A stretch of 25,062 nucleotides of DNA from Alphaproteobacteria bacterium UBA6178 (GTDB lineage: Bacteria > Pseudomonadota > Alphaproteobacteria > Rickettsiales > UBA3002). A model generated the notes under the pieces. It was not told where the DNA came from, made no database searches, and saw only the letters and a list, made by a program, of their open reading frames with translations. Positions 7,706-14,353 of the stretch are shown here, piece by piece. The position numbers and the translations under genes are program-made. Every line of letters begins with the position of its first letter. Position 1 is the stretch's first letter. Location of the stretch: NCBI GenBank assembly GCA_002422205.1, contig DITS01000037.1:1-25062 (forward strand), in the 5' to 3' direction.

Positions 7706-8278
7706 ATGGCACAGGCATTAAACGGAAAACGTATTGCCTTTTTGGCGACAGACGGGTTTGAGCAAATTGAGCTGACGCGTCCGTGGGATGATATTAAGGC
7801 GGCTGGCGCTGAGGTGGTGCTGATTGCACCTGAGGCGGGCGAGATTCAGGGCTTTAACCATCATGATAAAGCGGATCGCTTTACGGTGGATATGGCCGTG
7901 GGTGACGCTAAGGCAGCGGATTTTGACGGGCTGGTGCTGCCTGGCGGTGCGATTAATCCTGATGCGCTGCGCATGCATAAGCAAGCGGTAGCCTTTGTGC
8001 GCGACTTTTTTGCACAGCATAAGCCGGTGGCTGCCATTTGTCATGGTCCCATCATGCTGATTGAAGCCGATGTGTTGAAAGGCCGCAAGGTGACATCGTG
8101 GCCCAGCATTCAAACCGATATTAAAAATGCAGGCGGATTATGGGAAGATTCGGAAGTGGTGGTGGATGCAGGGCTGACCACCAGCCGCAAACCCGATGAT
8201 CTGGATGCCTTCTGCAAAAAAGCGATTGAAGAGTTTTGCGAAGGCCGACATAGCGGTCAAACCGCCAGCGCTGCATAG
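7706..8278 (+). CDS. PfpI/DJ-1-type cysteine protein (YhbO-like)
   Basis: 190 residues, preceded by a strong AGGAGG. The fold signatures are KRIAFLATDGFEQIEL (8-23) with the conserved Glu19, DGLVLPGGAINPDALR (74-89), and the nucleophile elbow VAAICHGP with Cys112-His113. KVTSWPSIQTDIKNAGG and TTSRKPDDLDAFCKKAIEEF complete the PfpI core. Family members are annotated as intracellular proteases, deglycases of methylglyoxal-damaged molecules or stress-protective hydrolases; which applies here cannot be read from the sequence. It has its own terminator-isolated transcription unit, and the DUF748 gene starts 12 bp after it, so the two are likely co-transcribed. Confidence 0.9.
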   Translation: MAQALNGKRIAFLATDGFEQIELTRPWDDIKAAGAEVVLIAPEAGEIQGFNHHDKADRFTVDMAVGDAKAADFDGLVLPGGAINPDALRMHKQAVAFVRDFFAQHKPVAAICHGPIMLIEADVLKGRKVTSWPSIQTDIKNAGGLWEDSEVVVDAGLTTSRKPDDLDAFCKKAIEEFCEGRHSGQTASAA

Positions 8279-8290
8279 AAAGCCCATCCT

Positions 8291-9361
8291 ATGTTTCAGC
8301 GCCACACTAAAAGACGACGCCCCCGCCGACGCGTATCCAGCGCGATTGCGGGGGTGTTGGTGGTGGTGATTGTGCTGCTGATTGCAGGACGGGTGTATTT
8401 GCCGTATTGGCTGACCGATTATGTGAACCACACCCTCAATAAAATTGACGGGTATGAGGGCTATGTCGAGGATATTGACGTGGCGCTTATTCGCGGGGCG
8501 TATCAAATACACGGGTTGAATCTGAAGAAAGTGGAAGGCGATATTCCGGTGCCGTTTTTGACGATTCACACGATTGATTTATCGTTGCAATGGGGCGCTT
8601 TATTACGGGGCGAGGTGGTATCGGATATTGATTTAGTACAACCGCAGATTAATTTTGCAGTAGGTCGGTCGGGGAGTATGCAAACCGGTGCGGAGACCAA
8701 TTGGCTGGAGCCGATTGAAGAGCTGATGCCGATTGATATCAATAGCGTGACGATACAAGACGGCGTGGTGAGCTATAAGAATTTTGCGACGAGTCCTGAA
8801 GTATCGATTGCGATTAGTCAGATTGAAGCGCGGATGCATAATATCCGTAATGTGGATGATGCGGATACGCCGCTACCCTCGAGTATTGATGCCACGGGTG
8901 TGACGGAGGGCAATGGTACGTTCAAGCTTCAGGGGCATTTGAATTTATTACGTGAATGGCCCGATAGCGATTTGGATATGCATGTGGAGCAGATTCATTT
9001 GCCCGCGCTGAATGATTACAGCAATGCCTTTGCGGCGCTTGATTTTGTCAAGGGTACGCTGAATGTGTATGCGAAAGTTATCACCAAAGATGGCGCGATA
9101 TCGGGCTATATTAAACCGTTAGCGACGGGCATTGAGGTGGTGAGTATTAAGCAGGATGACAACCCGTTTGAATGGGTGTGGGAGAGCGTGGCGTCGATTT
9201 TGATTGAGGTGCTTAATAACCAAAAGCATGACCAGTTTGCCACCAAGATTCCGTTGCAGGGCTCGTTGAAAGCAGTGGAAATGCCAGTGCTGCCGACGAT
9301 TTCGAATATTTTATATAATGCGTTTATTGAAGCCTTTCGTAAAGGCACAGGAACCGATTGA
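8291..9361 (+). CDS. DUF748 (AsmA-like) membrane-anchored envelope protein
   Basis: 356 residues. A very basic N-terminus (RHTKRRRPRRRV) precedes one membrane helix (about 19-38) that would anchor the protein with its bulk in the periplasm. PFLTIHTIDLSLQWGALLRGEVVSDIDLVQPQINF (88-122, in pieces) is the hallmark of DUF748, related to AsmA proteins, which are elongated beta-groove proteins connected with lipid transport or outer-membrane homeostasis. At 356 residues it is much shorter than many DUF748 proteins (up to ~1000) and probably holds a single repeat unit. No good Shine-Dalgarno is visible; it lies 12 bp after the PfpI gene and is likely coupled to it. Exact role unknown. Confidence 0.78.
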   Translation: MFQRHTKRRRPRRRVSSAIAGVLVVVIVLLIAGRVYLPYWLTDYVNHTLNKIDGYEGYVEDIDVALIRGAYQIHGLNLKKVEGDIPVPFLTIHTIDLSLQWGALLRGEVVSDIDLVQPQINFAVGRSGSMQTGAETNWLEPIEELMPIDINSVTIQDGVVSYKNFATSPEVSIAISQIEARMHNIRNVDDADTPLPSSIDATGVTEGNGTFKLQGHLNLLREWPDSDLDMHVEQIHLPALNDYSNAFAALDFVKGTLNVYAKVITKDGAISGYIKPLATGIEVVSIKQDDNPFEWVWESVASILIEVLNNQKHDQFATKIPLQGSLKAVEMPVLPTISNILYNAFIEAFRKGTGTD

Positions 9362-9393
9362 ATTGTTTAACCCTTAATGGATAAGGATTTGTT

Positions 9394-10005
9394 ATGGCTA
9401 AGGAACCGCTACGCGCTGAGATACCCCAACAGGCTGATGAATTGCATGAGTTGGTGGGGGTATTTGATGATCAGGAATCCTTGCAAAATGCCATTGCTGA
9501 GCTGGAGCTAGCGGGATTTGACCGGCGGCATTTAAGTGTGCTGGGTAGCGACAAGGCGCTGGAATCGCAATTTGGGACCGCGCAAATAGATCGGCAGTCG
9601 CTGGAAGACAGCGCCTGTGCACCGCGTCGTATGGAAGTGAAAAAGCAGGAAGTGGGAGTAGCACAAGGCGTGCTGATTGGCGGTGGTATGCTGGTGGGTG
9701 TGATTGGCGCGATTGTGGCTACCGGCGGTTTGGCATTGCCCGGTGCGATAGTGACGACGGTGGCGGTAGGCACTGGCGGCGGTGCAGTCGGCGCAGTGCT
9801 GGCGAAAATTCTCGGCGATAAATATGGCGAGTTTTTTCAAAAGCAGATTGACCAAGGCGGGTTGTTGCTATGGGTAAACCTGACCGATACGGCGCAAAAT
9901 GATGAGGCAATGGAGCAGAAAGCGCGGGAAATATTAGCCAAGCATGGTGCGCGCGACACGCATACGCACCGGCTGCCTGCTCATCAGGTGTCTTCTGTAT
10001 CTTAA
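9394..10005 (+). CDS. Second glycine-rich YflT-like stress protein
   Basis: 203 residues; AAGGA upstream of the ATG. Same architecture as the protein at 7131: an N-terminal domain with ELVGVFDDQESLQNAIAELE (about 18-37), a glycine-rich hydrophobic centre (about 92-148: GVLIGGGMLVGVIGAIVATG, then a GTGGGAVGAVLAKILG stretch), and a short C-terminal domain with GGLLLWVNL followed by a charged helix. It is longer at both ends than its paralogue; the C-terminus is rich in His and Thr (DTHTHRLPAHQ). Role unknown; a stress-induced membrane-interacting protein is the likely class. Located 32 bp after the DUF748 gene, probably same transcript. Confidence 0.72.
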   Translation: MAKEPLRAEIPQQADELHELVGVFDDQESLQNAIAELELAGFDRRHLSVLGSDKALESQFGTAQIDRQSLEDSACAPRRMEVKKQEVGVAQGVLIGGGMLVGVIGAIVATGGLALPGAIVTTVAVGTGGGAVGAVLAKILGDKYGEFFQKQIDQGGLLLWVNLTDTAQNDEAMEQKAREILAKHGARDTHTHRLPAHQVSSVS

Positions 10006-10112
10006 TGACTTTTTTATTGCGCGGTGGGGCTTTATGCTATCGTTTCCTTATGTTGCATTGAATATAAAAAAATCTCCAGCGGCAAAGACCGCAGCAATGA
10101 AGGAGAAAAGCA

Positions 10113-10358
10113 ATGGCGCGAGCATTTTTAACACCTCATCAGGTGAAAGCACCTCAGTATTCGTCGGGTAAGCCCGATTTTGAGCATGAATTACACCATT
10201 TTTTAAACGGCCGGCATTTTCAGGATAAAAGCGAATTGCTGCTGCATGGCGATAATCAGATTGGCTGGTCGGTGGCTATTGGTATGCCGTCTGAGAACGA
10301 GCGTCGGCGTGGGCTGAGCGCGAAAGAAGGGTATAAGCAGTATCAAAAATCAGCGTAA
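10113..10358 (+). CDS. Small hypothetical protein, 81 residues
   Basis: It has a clear AAGGAG about 8 nt before the ATG, which supports real translation. The protein is hydrophilic, with no membrane segment or signal peptide, and begins MARAFLTPHQVKAPQY; the middle (FEHELHHFLNGRHFQDK) is His-rich, and it ends in a charged ENERRRGLSAKEGYKQYQ segment. I do not recognise a family. It sits in the stress block between a YflT-like gene (107 bp before) and a phospholipase D gene (116 bp after) and may share their regulation. Confidence 0.6.
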   Translation: MARAFLTPHQVKAPQYSSGKPDFEHELHHFLNGRHFQDKSELLLHGDNQIGWSVAIGMPSENERRRGLSAKEGYKQYQKSA

Positions 10359-10474
10359 GCAGCGTTAGAAGGCGTTTCTTTACAGGGATTTTATGCGTGC
10401 AAGGGGGGAGGCACCTCGTGATTTAATGCGGGTGTTTTCATAATAGGTCTAAATATTCATAGAAAGAAACCATT

Positions 10475-11554
10475 ATGACCATCACTTCATCGGTGACTGA
10501 TTATCATATCCAGACAACGGCTGCATGGGAGGCGATGATCGCCGAATGTGAAGCCGCGAAAAGCAGCATTTATATTGAAGAATATATCTTAGACCCGGAT
10601 TCGATTGGTAACCGTTTTATTGAGGTATTGATTCGGCGCGCTAAGGAGGGGTTGGATGTGCGGCTGCTACTGGATTGGTGGGGTTGCAAGAGCTTGCGCA
10701 AATCGGATGCCCCGCAGGCGTTGAAGGATGCGGGCGTGCAGCTGTGCTATTTTAATGCGCCCGGTTGGAACTGGCTGGGGCGGCTCGAAATTTTCCCCCG
10801 TGATCATCGCAAGATTTTGATGGTGGATGGGCGCTCGGCCTTTGTGGGCGGGGTGTGTATATATGAGAAGATTCATGATTGGCGCGATAGTATGCTGCGC
10901 GTAGAAGGCGCGATTTTAGCGCAGCTGGAATTTATTTTTGAGCAAAGCTGGGAAAAAGCCAATAGCATGGTGGCGCATCAGGTAAAGGCGCATCCGGATT
11001 TTGAAACGGATGACAAGCTGAGTATTTATGCCAATGCCCCCGATTCTGGTGAGCATCAATTTATCGAGAAATTGCTTGCAAAAATTGAGTCGGCGACGCA
11101 ATCAATCCAAATGACCACCCCGTATTTTACGCCCGATAAACGCCTGCGTAAGGCGTTGCTGGCTGCGGCTGCGCGCGGTGTAACGGTTGAGATTTTGCTA
11201 TCCGATTATTCGAAATATGCGCCCTATGTGGTGGGGAAATATTGCGCAGGCCAGTTGGTGAAGGGGGGCGTCAAAGTATATTATTACCAGCCTTCGATGC
11301 TGCATTTGAAAATGATGGTGATCGATGAAAACTGGGCGGCGATTGGTAGCTGTAATCTGGACGGGCTGAGCCTGCATCACAACCATGAGGTGATGTTGGT
11401 GGCTACGGATGAGGCGGTGGTGAAAACCCTTACGGCGCATTTTGCCGAAGACAAGCATTGCAGCCGTGCCTTCCGCCTCGACGACTGGCGCCGCCGTCCG
11501 TTGATTGAGCGGATATGCGGCTACGGGTTTTACCCGCTGCAGAGCTATTTATAG
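10475..11554 (+). CDS. Phospholipase D-family / cardiolipin synthase-like protein
   Basis: 359 residues with two HKD catalytic motifs: H111-x-K113...D118 in RDHRKILMVDGRSAFVGG and H277-x-K279...D284 in HLKMMVIDENWAAIGSCN. Each is followed by the expected small-residue segment. The spacing and MTTPYFTPDKRLRKALLAAA are typical of ClsB/ClsA-type cardiolipin synthases, which join two phospholipids or phosphatidyl groups. There is no N-terminal membrane helix, so it resembles ClsB rather than ClsA; a membrane-associated cytoplasmic enzyme is likely. A related PLD hydrolase cannot be ruled out. The PRC-barrel gene starts 11 bp downstream, forming a two-gene unit. AGAAAG lies near the ATG as a modest ribosome site. 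Confidence 0.87.
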   Translation: MTITSSVTDYHIQTTAAWEAMIAECEAAKSSIYIEEYILDPDSIGNRFIEVLIRRAKEGLDVRLLLDWWGCKSLRKSDAPQALKDAGVQLCYFNAPGWNWLGRLEIFPRDHRKILMVDGRSAFVGGVCIYEKIHDWRDSMLRVEGAILAQLEFIFEQSWEKANSMVAHQVKAHPDFETDDKLSIYANAPDSGEHQFIEKLLAKIESATQSIQMTTPYFTPDKRLRKALLAAAARGVTVEILLSDYSKYAPYVVGKYCAGQLVKGGVKVYYYQPSMLHLKMMVIDENWAAIGSCNLDGLSLHHNHEVMLVATDEAVVKTLTAHFAEDKHCSRAFRLDDWRRRPLIERICGYGFYPLQSYL

Positions 11555-11565
11555 GGAGCGGTTTT

Positions 11566-11955
11566 ATGGAATTGCCCCTTGCCCCCTTCAAGCAACCGGT
11601 GCGCGCCTCGGCTGTTATTGGCAGCCATGTGGAGAATTATGATGGGGAGAATTGTGGCCGTATTGAAGAGGTGGTGATTCATAAAAATTACGGCGAGGTG
11701 GCGTATCTGGTATTGTCTTATCCGGGGCATTTCGGGCCCAGCTACGCCGAGAAATTCTTTGCGGTGCCGTTTGAATCATTTGAGATGAAGGAAGTGCGTC
11801 GCCACGAATATGATTATGTGCTGAATGTGGATGAAGATTTTTTGAAGCGAGCACCGGGCTTTGCGAAACACAGCTTTCCCGATTTTGCTGATCCGCGTTT
11901 TATTACGGAGCATCAGCACTATTATAAGGGCATTACGCTGGATATTGCGGTTTAG
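11566..11955 (+). CDS. PRC-barrel domain protein
   Basis: 129 residues from the ATG at 11566, which has GGGAG at the right distance and lies 11 bp after the PLD stop; a longer in-frame start would overlap the PLD gene without a site. Residues 17-75 fit the PRC-barrel: SAVIGSHVENYDGENCGRIE, an EEVVIHKNYGEVAYLVLSY strand pair and the FFAVPFESFE segment. PRC-barrel proteins bind RNA or protein partners in ribosome maturation, photosynthetic reaction centres and stress; stand-alone soil-bacterial forms are common in stress clusters and have no defined role. It is the last gene of the stress/envelope block. Confidence 0.8.
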   Translation: MELPLAPFKQPVRASAVIGSHVENYDGENCGRIEEVVIHKNYGEVAYLVLSYPGHFGPSYAEKFFAVPFESFEMKEVRRHEYDYVLNVDEDFLKRAPGFAKHSFPDFADPRFITEHQHYYKGITLDIAV

Positions 11956-11980
11956 GCAGGGTTTCTTACTTGCTGTTAAG

Positions 11981-12020
11981 TGGATCCCCGGGATCGGCAA
12001 TGCCGACGCGAGGATGACGG
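11981..12020. repeat. Palindromic intergenic repeat (REP-like)
   Basis: The centre is a perfect TCGGCA-A-TGCCGA hairpin at 11994-12006, with outer halves ATCCCCGGG (from 11984) and CGCGAGGATGAC (to 12018) that pair imperfectly. Read on the minus strand it has the form GTCATCCTCGCG...CCGGGGATCCA, a pattern I associate with dispersed intergenic palindromes in alphaproteobacterial genomes. It might also serve as the transcription end of the PRC-barrel gene, although no T-run follows. Confidence 0.55.
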
Positions 12021-12098
12021 GATTACAGAAGAATATCGCGCATGGTCAGCACTTCGTCGGTGGCTAAGATGCTGTGTTGATGCGAGATGTTGTGATAT

Positions 12099-12199
12099 TT
12101 AGGATGGCAGCGGGCTGAAGCCGTGGCCCAGCAAAGCGAACGCGCGCGCGTGAGTGTCTATGCTGCGGCGATGAATGGGTCCAGTCGAGGAAAATAGAC
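12099..12199 (+). pseudogene. Remnant of a PRPP-synthetase-like gene (C-terminal ~33 codons)
   Basis: In the frame ending at the TAG at 12197-12199, the sequence reads RAEAVAQQSERARVSVYAAA followed by MNGSSRGK and stop. The intact PRPP-synthetase paralogue at 20793-21950 ends LAEAVTQQCERARVNSYAAA-MNGGAVRQK. About 17 of the 22 core residues (from AEAV to MNG) agree, while many codons differ at third positions (for example GCT GAA GCC against GCC GAG GCG). Homology fades before 12099, where a TGA interrupts the frame. This is best explained as the surviving 3' end of an old paralogue, diverged under protein-level selection before being truncated. No start codon or ribosome site is evident. Confidence 0.75.
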
Positions 12200-12267
12200 G
12201 GATAACGCAGTATTTTTTCATGGTGAATCGGTATATATAGGGGCATTCAATTACGCTTAAGGTGACC

Positions 12268-12948
12268 ATGCGTTTGTTACTGATCGAAGATGACCGGCAG
12301 ATATGCGAGTATATTGCCAAGGGGATGAAGGAGGCGGGCCATAGTGTGGATAGCGCTGCGGACGGCAAAGACGGGCTGTTTTTAGCCACGACCGAGCGTT
12401 ATGATCTGATGATCATCGACCGCATGCTGCCACATCTGGATGGGTTGACGATTATTAAAACCCTGCGCGGCGCGGAGAATCAGACGCCGGTGCTGATACT
12501 CAGCGCGCTGGGCGATGTGGATGATCGCGTGAAGGGACTGCGCGCGGGCGGCGATGATTATCTGGTGAAGCCGTTTGCGTTTGCCGAATTGCTGGCGCGC
12601 GCCGAGGTGCTGGCGCGGCGCTATAAACATGCGGAACATGCGGTGCAGCCGACGCTGCATGCGCAGGGGCTGGTGATTGATTTGCTGTCGCGCAAAGTCA
12701 CGTGCGATGGAGTGGATATTATGCTGCAGGCACGGGAATTTAAACTGCTGGAATATCTGCTGCAACATAAAGGGCAGATTGTCACGCGTACGATGCTGCT
12801 GGAGGCGGTGTGGGATTATCATTTTGACCCGCAGACGAATGTGATTGATGTGCATATCAGCCGGTTGCGCAAAAAAATCGGCGATAAAGATGGTGAACTG
12901 ATAAAGACGGTGCGTGGTGCAGGATATCTCATTGAAGACAGTCTCTAG
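12268..12948 (+). CDS. OmpR-family response regulator
   Basis: 226 residues from the ATG at 12268 (a GTG six bases earlier is in frame; AAGG lies just upstream). Receiver domain: acidic pocket EDD at 7-9, phosphoacceptor Asp51 in MIIDRMLP, conserved Thr/Ser switch in VLILSAL and Lys in DDYLVKPFAF. The C-terminal winged helix (about 128-226) has RKVTCDGVDIMLQAREFKLL and NVIDVHISRLRKKIG, typical of OmpR/PhoB DNA-binding domains of the CusR/QseB type. It activates or represses genes in response to the kinase encoded next, with which it overlaps. The lipid cluster that begins 78 bp after the kinase is the obvious candidate target. Confidence 0.92.
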   Translation: MRLLLIEDDRQICEYIAKGMKEAGHSVDSAADGKDGLFLATTERYDLMIIDRMLPHLDGLTIIKTLRGAENQTPVLILSALGDVDDRVKGLRAGGDDYLVKPFAFAELLARAEVLARRYKHAEHAVQPTLHAQGLVIDLLSRKVTCDGVDIMLQAREFKLLEYLLQHKGQIVTRTMLLEAVWDYHFDPQTNVIDVHISRLRKKIGDKDGELIKTVRGAGYLIEDSL

Positions 12949-14275
12949 GGCGTATACCCGCAGCTCCAGTTTTAAAATGGCGGCGTTGTTTACGTTGCTG
13001 TTGGGCTGTTGCGCGCTGCTGCTGGGCTATTTTTTATATGATTTTGGCCGCCAGAATTTTATCCGCGAAACCGAAGCGGCGATTGATATGGAGATGGAGC
13101 ATATCCTGATACTGACGCAGGATATGGATGCGGCGGCGCGGCGCGACTTTATTGATGTGAAAACACGGGATTTGCGGCATCCGGTGTATTTGTTGCTAGA
13201 CAAAGCCGGGGAGCGGATTGCGGGCAATCTGGCGCAGGTGCCTTTGGTGGTGGAGCGGTTGAGTGAAGGGGTGCTGCGCTTTACACATCGTCTGGCGGAG
13301 GATGACCGGCAGATGGCGGCTAAGATTCATACGTTTGAGGATGGCAGCCGGTTGCTGATTGCGCGCGATATTACGGATATTTTAGACCAATATATGCGGT
13401 TGCGGGTGATTACCGGGCTGGTGATCGGCTTTATGCTGGTGGTGGTGGTGGTGAGTTTTTTCATCAGCGTGTTTGTGGTGAGGCGTATTAATGTGATTGC
13501 CCGTACCGCGCGCGCGATTATGGACACGGGCGATTTATCACGCCGGATTGCGGTGGAGGGTAGCTGGGATGATCTGAGCAATCTGGCGCAGATTCTGAAT
13601 GCGTTGTTGCAACGGATTGAAGGGCTGATGCAGGGGATTCGTGATGTGAGCGATAGTATTGCGCATGATTTGCGCACGCCGCTGACGCGGTTGCGCAATC
13701 AGCTGGAGGTGATGAGCAAAGGCGAGGTGACAGAAGCGCAGCTGAAAGATGTGCTGGCCGAGGCGGATGGGATGCTGAATGTGTTTCAGGCGTTGCTGCG
13801 TATTGCAAATATTGAAAAGGGAAAGCGCTATCAGGCCTTTGATGATGTGGATTTGGGTGCAATTATACGTGATGTGATTGAGCTGTATGAACCGGTGGCG
13901 GAGGAGTTGTCGCTATTGATTCATTTTGAGAGCGTGGCGGATGCGCCTTATTATGGCGATCGTGATTTATTGTTTCAGGCCATTGCTAATCTGCTCGATA
14001 ACGCGATTAAATTTTCGCCGCGAGGCGGGACAATTGATGTTGTGCTGAGCGCAGAATGCGACCGTTGGCGGTTGGTGATTGCCGATTGCGGCATGGGTGT
14101 GACGGATGCAGACAAACCGCATATCTTTGACCGGTTTTACCGTGCGGATGCCAGCCGTAGCCAGTCGGGAAGCGGGCTGGGCCTTAGTCTGGTGAAAGCG
14201 ATTATGGAGCTGCACAAAGCACAGCTATTGCTGGAAGATAACCAGCCGGGCTTGCGGGTGGTGGTGCAATTTTAG
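12914..14275 (+). CDS. Two-component sensor histidine kinase
   Basis: 453 residues if started at the GTG at 12914, inside the regulator gene (35 bp overlap); GTG 12917 or an ATG at 12977 are alternatives, so the first ~20 residues are uncertain. Order: membrane helix 1 (about 22-44), periplasmic sensor of ~120 residues, membrane helix 2 (164-189, very Val-rich), HAMP (190-240), HisKA with SDSIAHDLRTPLTRLRNQLE (His251), HATPase with LFQAIANLLDNAIKF (Asn363), DCGMGV and GSGLGLSLVKAIMELH. The periplasmic part includes VYLLLDKAGERIAGNL, as in QseC/CusS-like sensors, but has no metal-binding motif that I can see. It is a membrane kinase that phosphorylates the upstream regulator; the signal is unknown. 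Confidence 0.9.
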   Translation: MVQDISLKTVSRAYTRSSSFKMAALFTLLLGCCALLLGYFLYDFGRQNFIRETEAAIDMEMEHILILTQDMDAAARRDFIDVKTRDLRHPVYLLLDKAGERIAGNLAQVPLVVERLSEGVLRFTHRLAEDDRQMAAKIHTFEDGSRLLIARDITDILDQYMRLRVITGLVIGFMLVVVVVSFFISVFVVRRINVIARTARAIMDTGDLSRRIAVEGSWDDLSNLAQILNALLQRIEGLMQGIRDVSDSIAHDLRTPLTRLRNQLEVMSKGEVTEAQLKDVLAEADGMLNVFQALLRIANIEKGKRYQAFDDVDLGAIIRDVIELYEPVAEELSLLIHFESVADAPYYGDRDLLFQAIANLLDNAIKFSPRGGTIDVVLSAECDRWRLVIADCGMGVTDADKPHIFDRFYRADASRSQSGSGLGLSLVKAIMELHKAQLLLEDNQPGLRVVVQF

Positions 14276-14353
14276 TTACTTTTTTGTAATGTTGCGGCCA
14301 TCGGCCTGTTATATGCAGGTGCCTATGCTTTATCAAATTATCATGGGTCAGAA

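Larger units (their letters stand above)
11956..12267. other. Gene-free 312-bp stretch with repeat and gene fossils
   Basis: No intact gene is visible. From left to right it holds a palindromic repeat (about 11981-12020), a minus-strand stretch that reads like the tail of a protein ending at 12023, and a + strand stretch (12099-12199) that encodes the C-terminus of a PRPP-synthetase-like protein. The last ~65 bp are AT-richer (TATATATA around 12230-12240) and probably carry the promoter of the response-regulator gene. Confidence 0.7.

Noticed and set aside
11983..11993. GGATCCCCGGG, identical to a common cloning polylinker (BamHI-SmaI)
   Set aside because: The flanks are not vector sequence and the string is part of the intergenic palindrome, so vector contamination is unlikely.
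13436..13452. GTG-GTG-GTG tandem in the kinase gene
   Set aside because: It encodes a run of Val in the second membrane helix; simple codon repetition, not a regulatory repeat.
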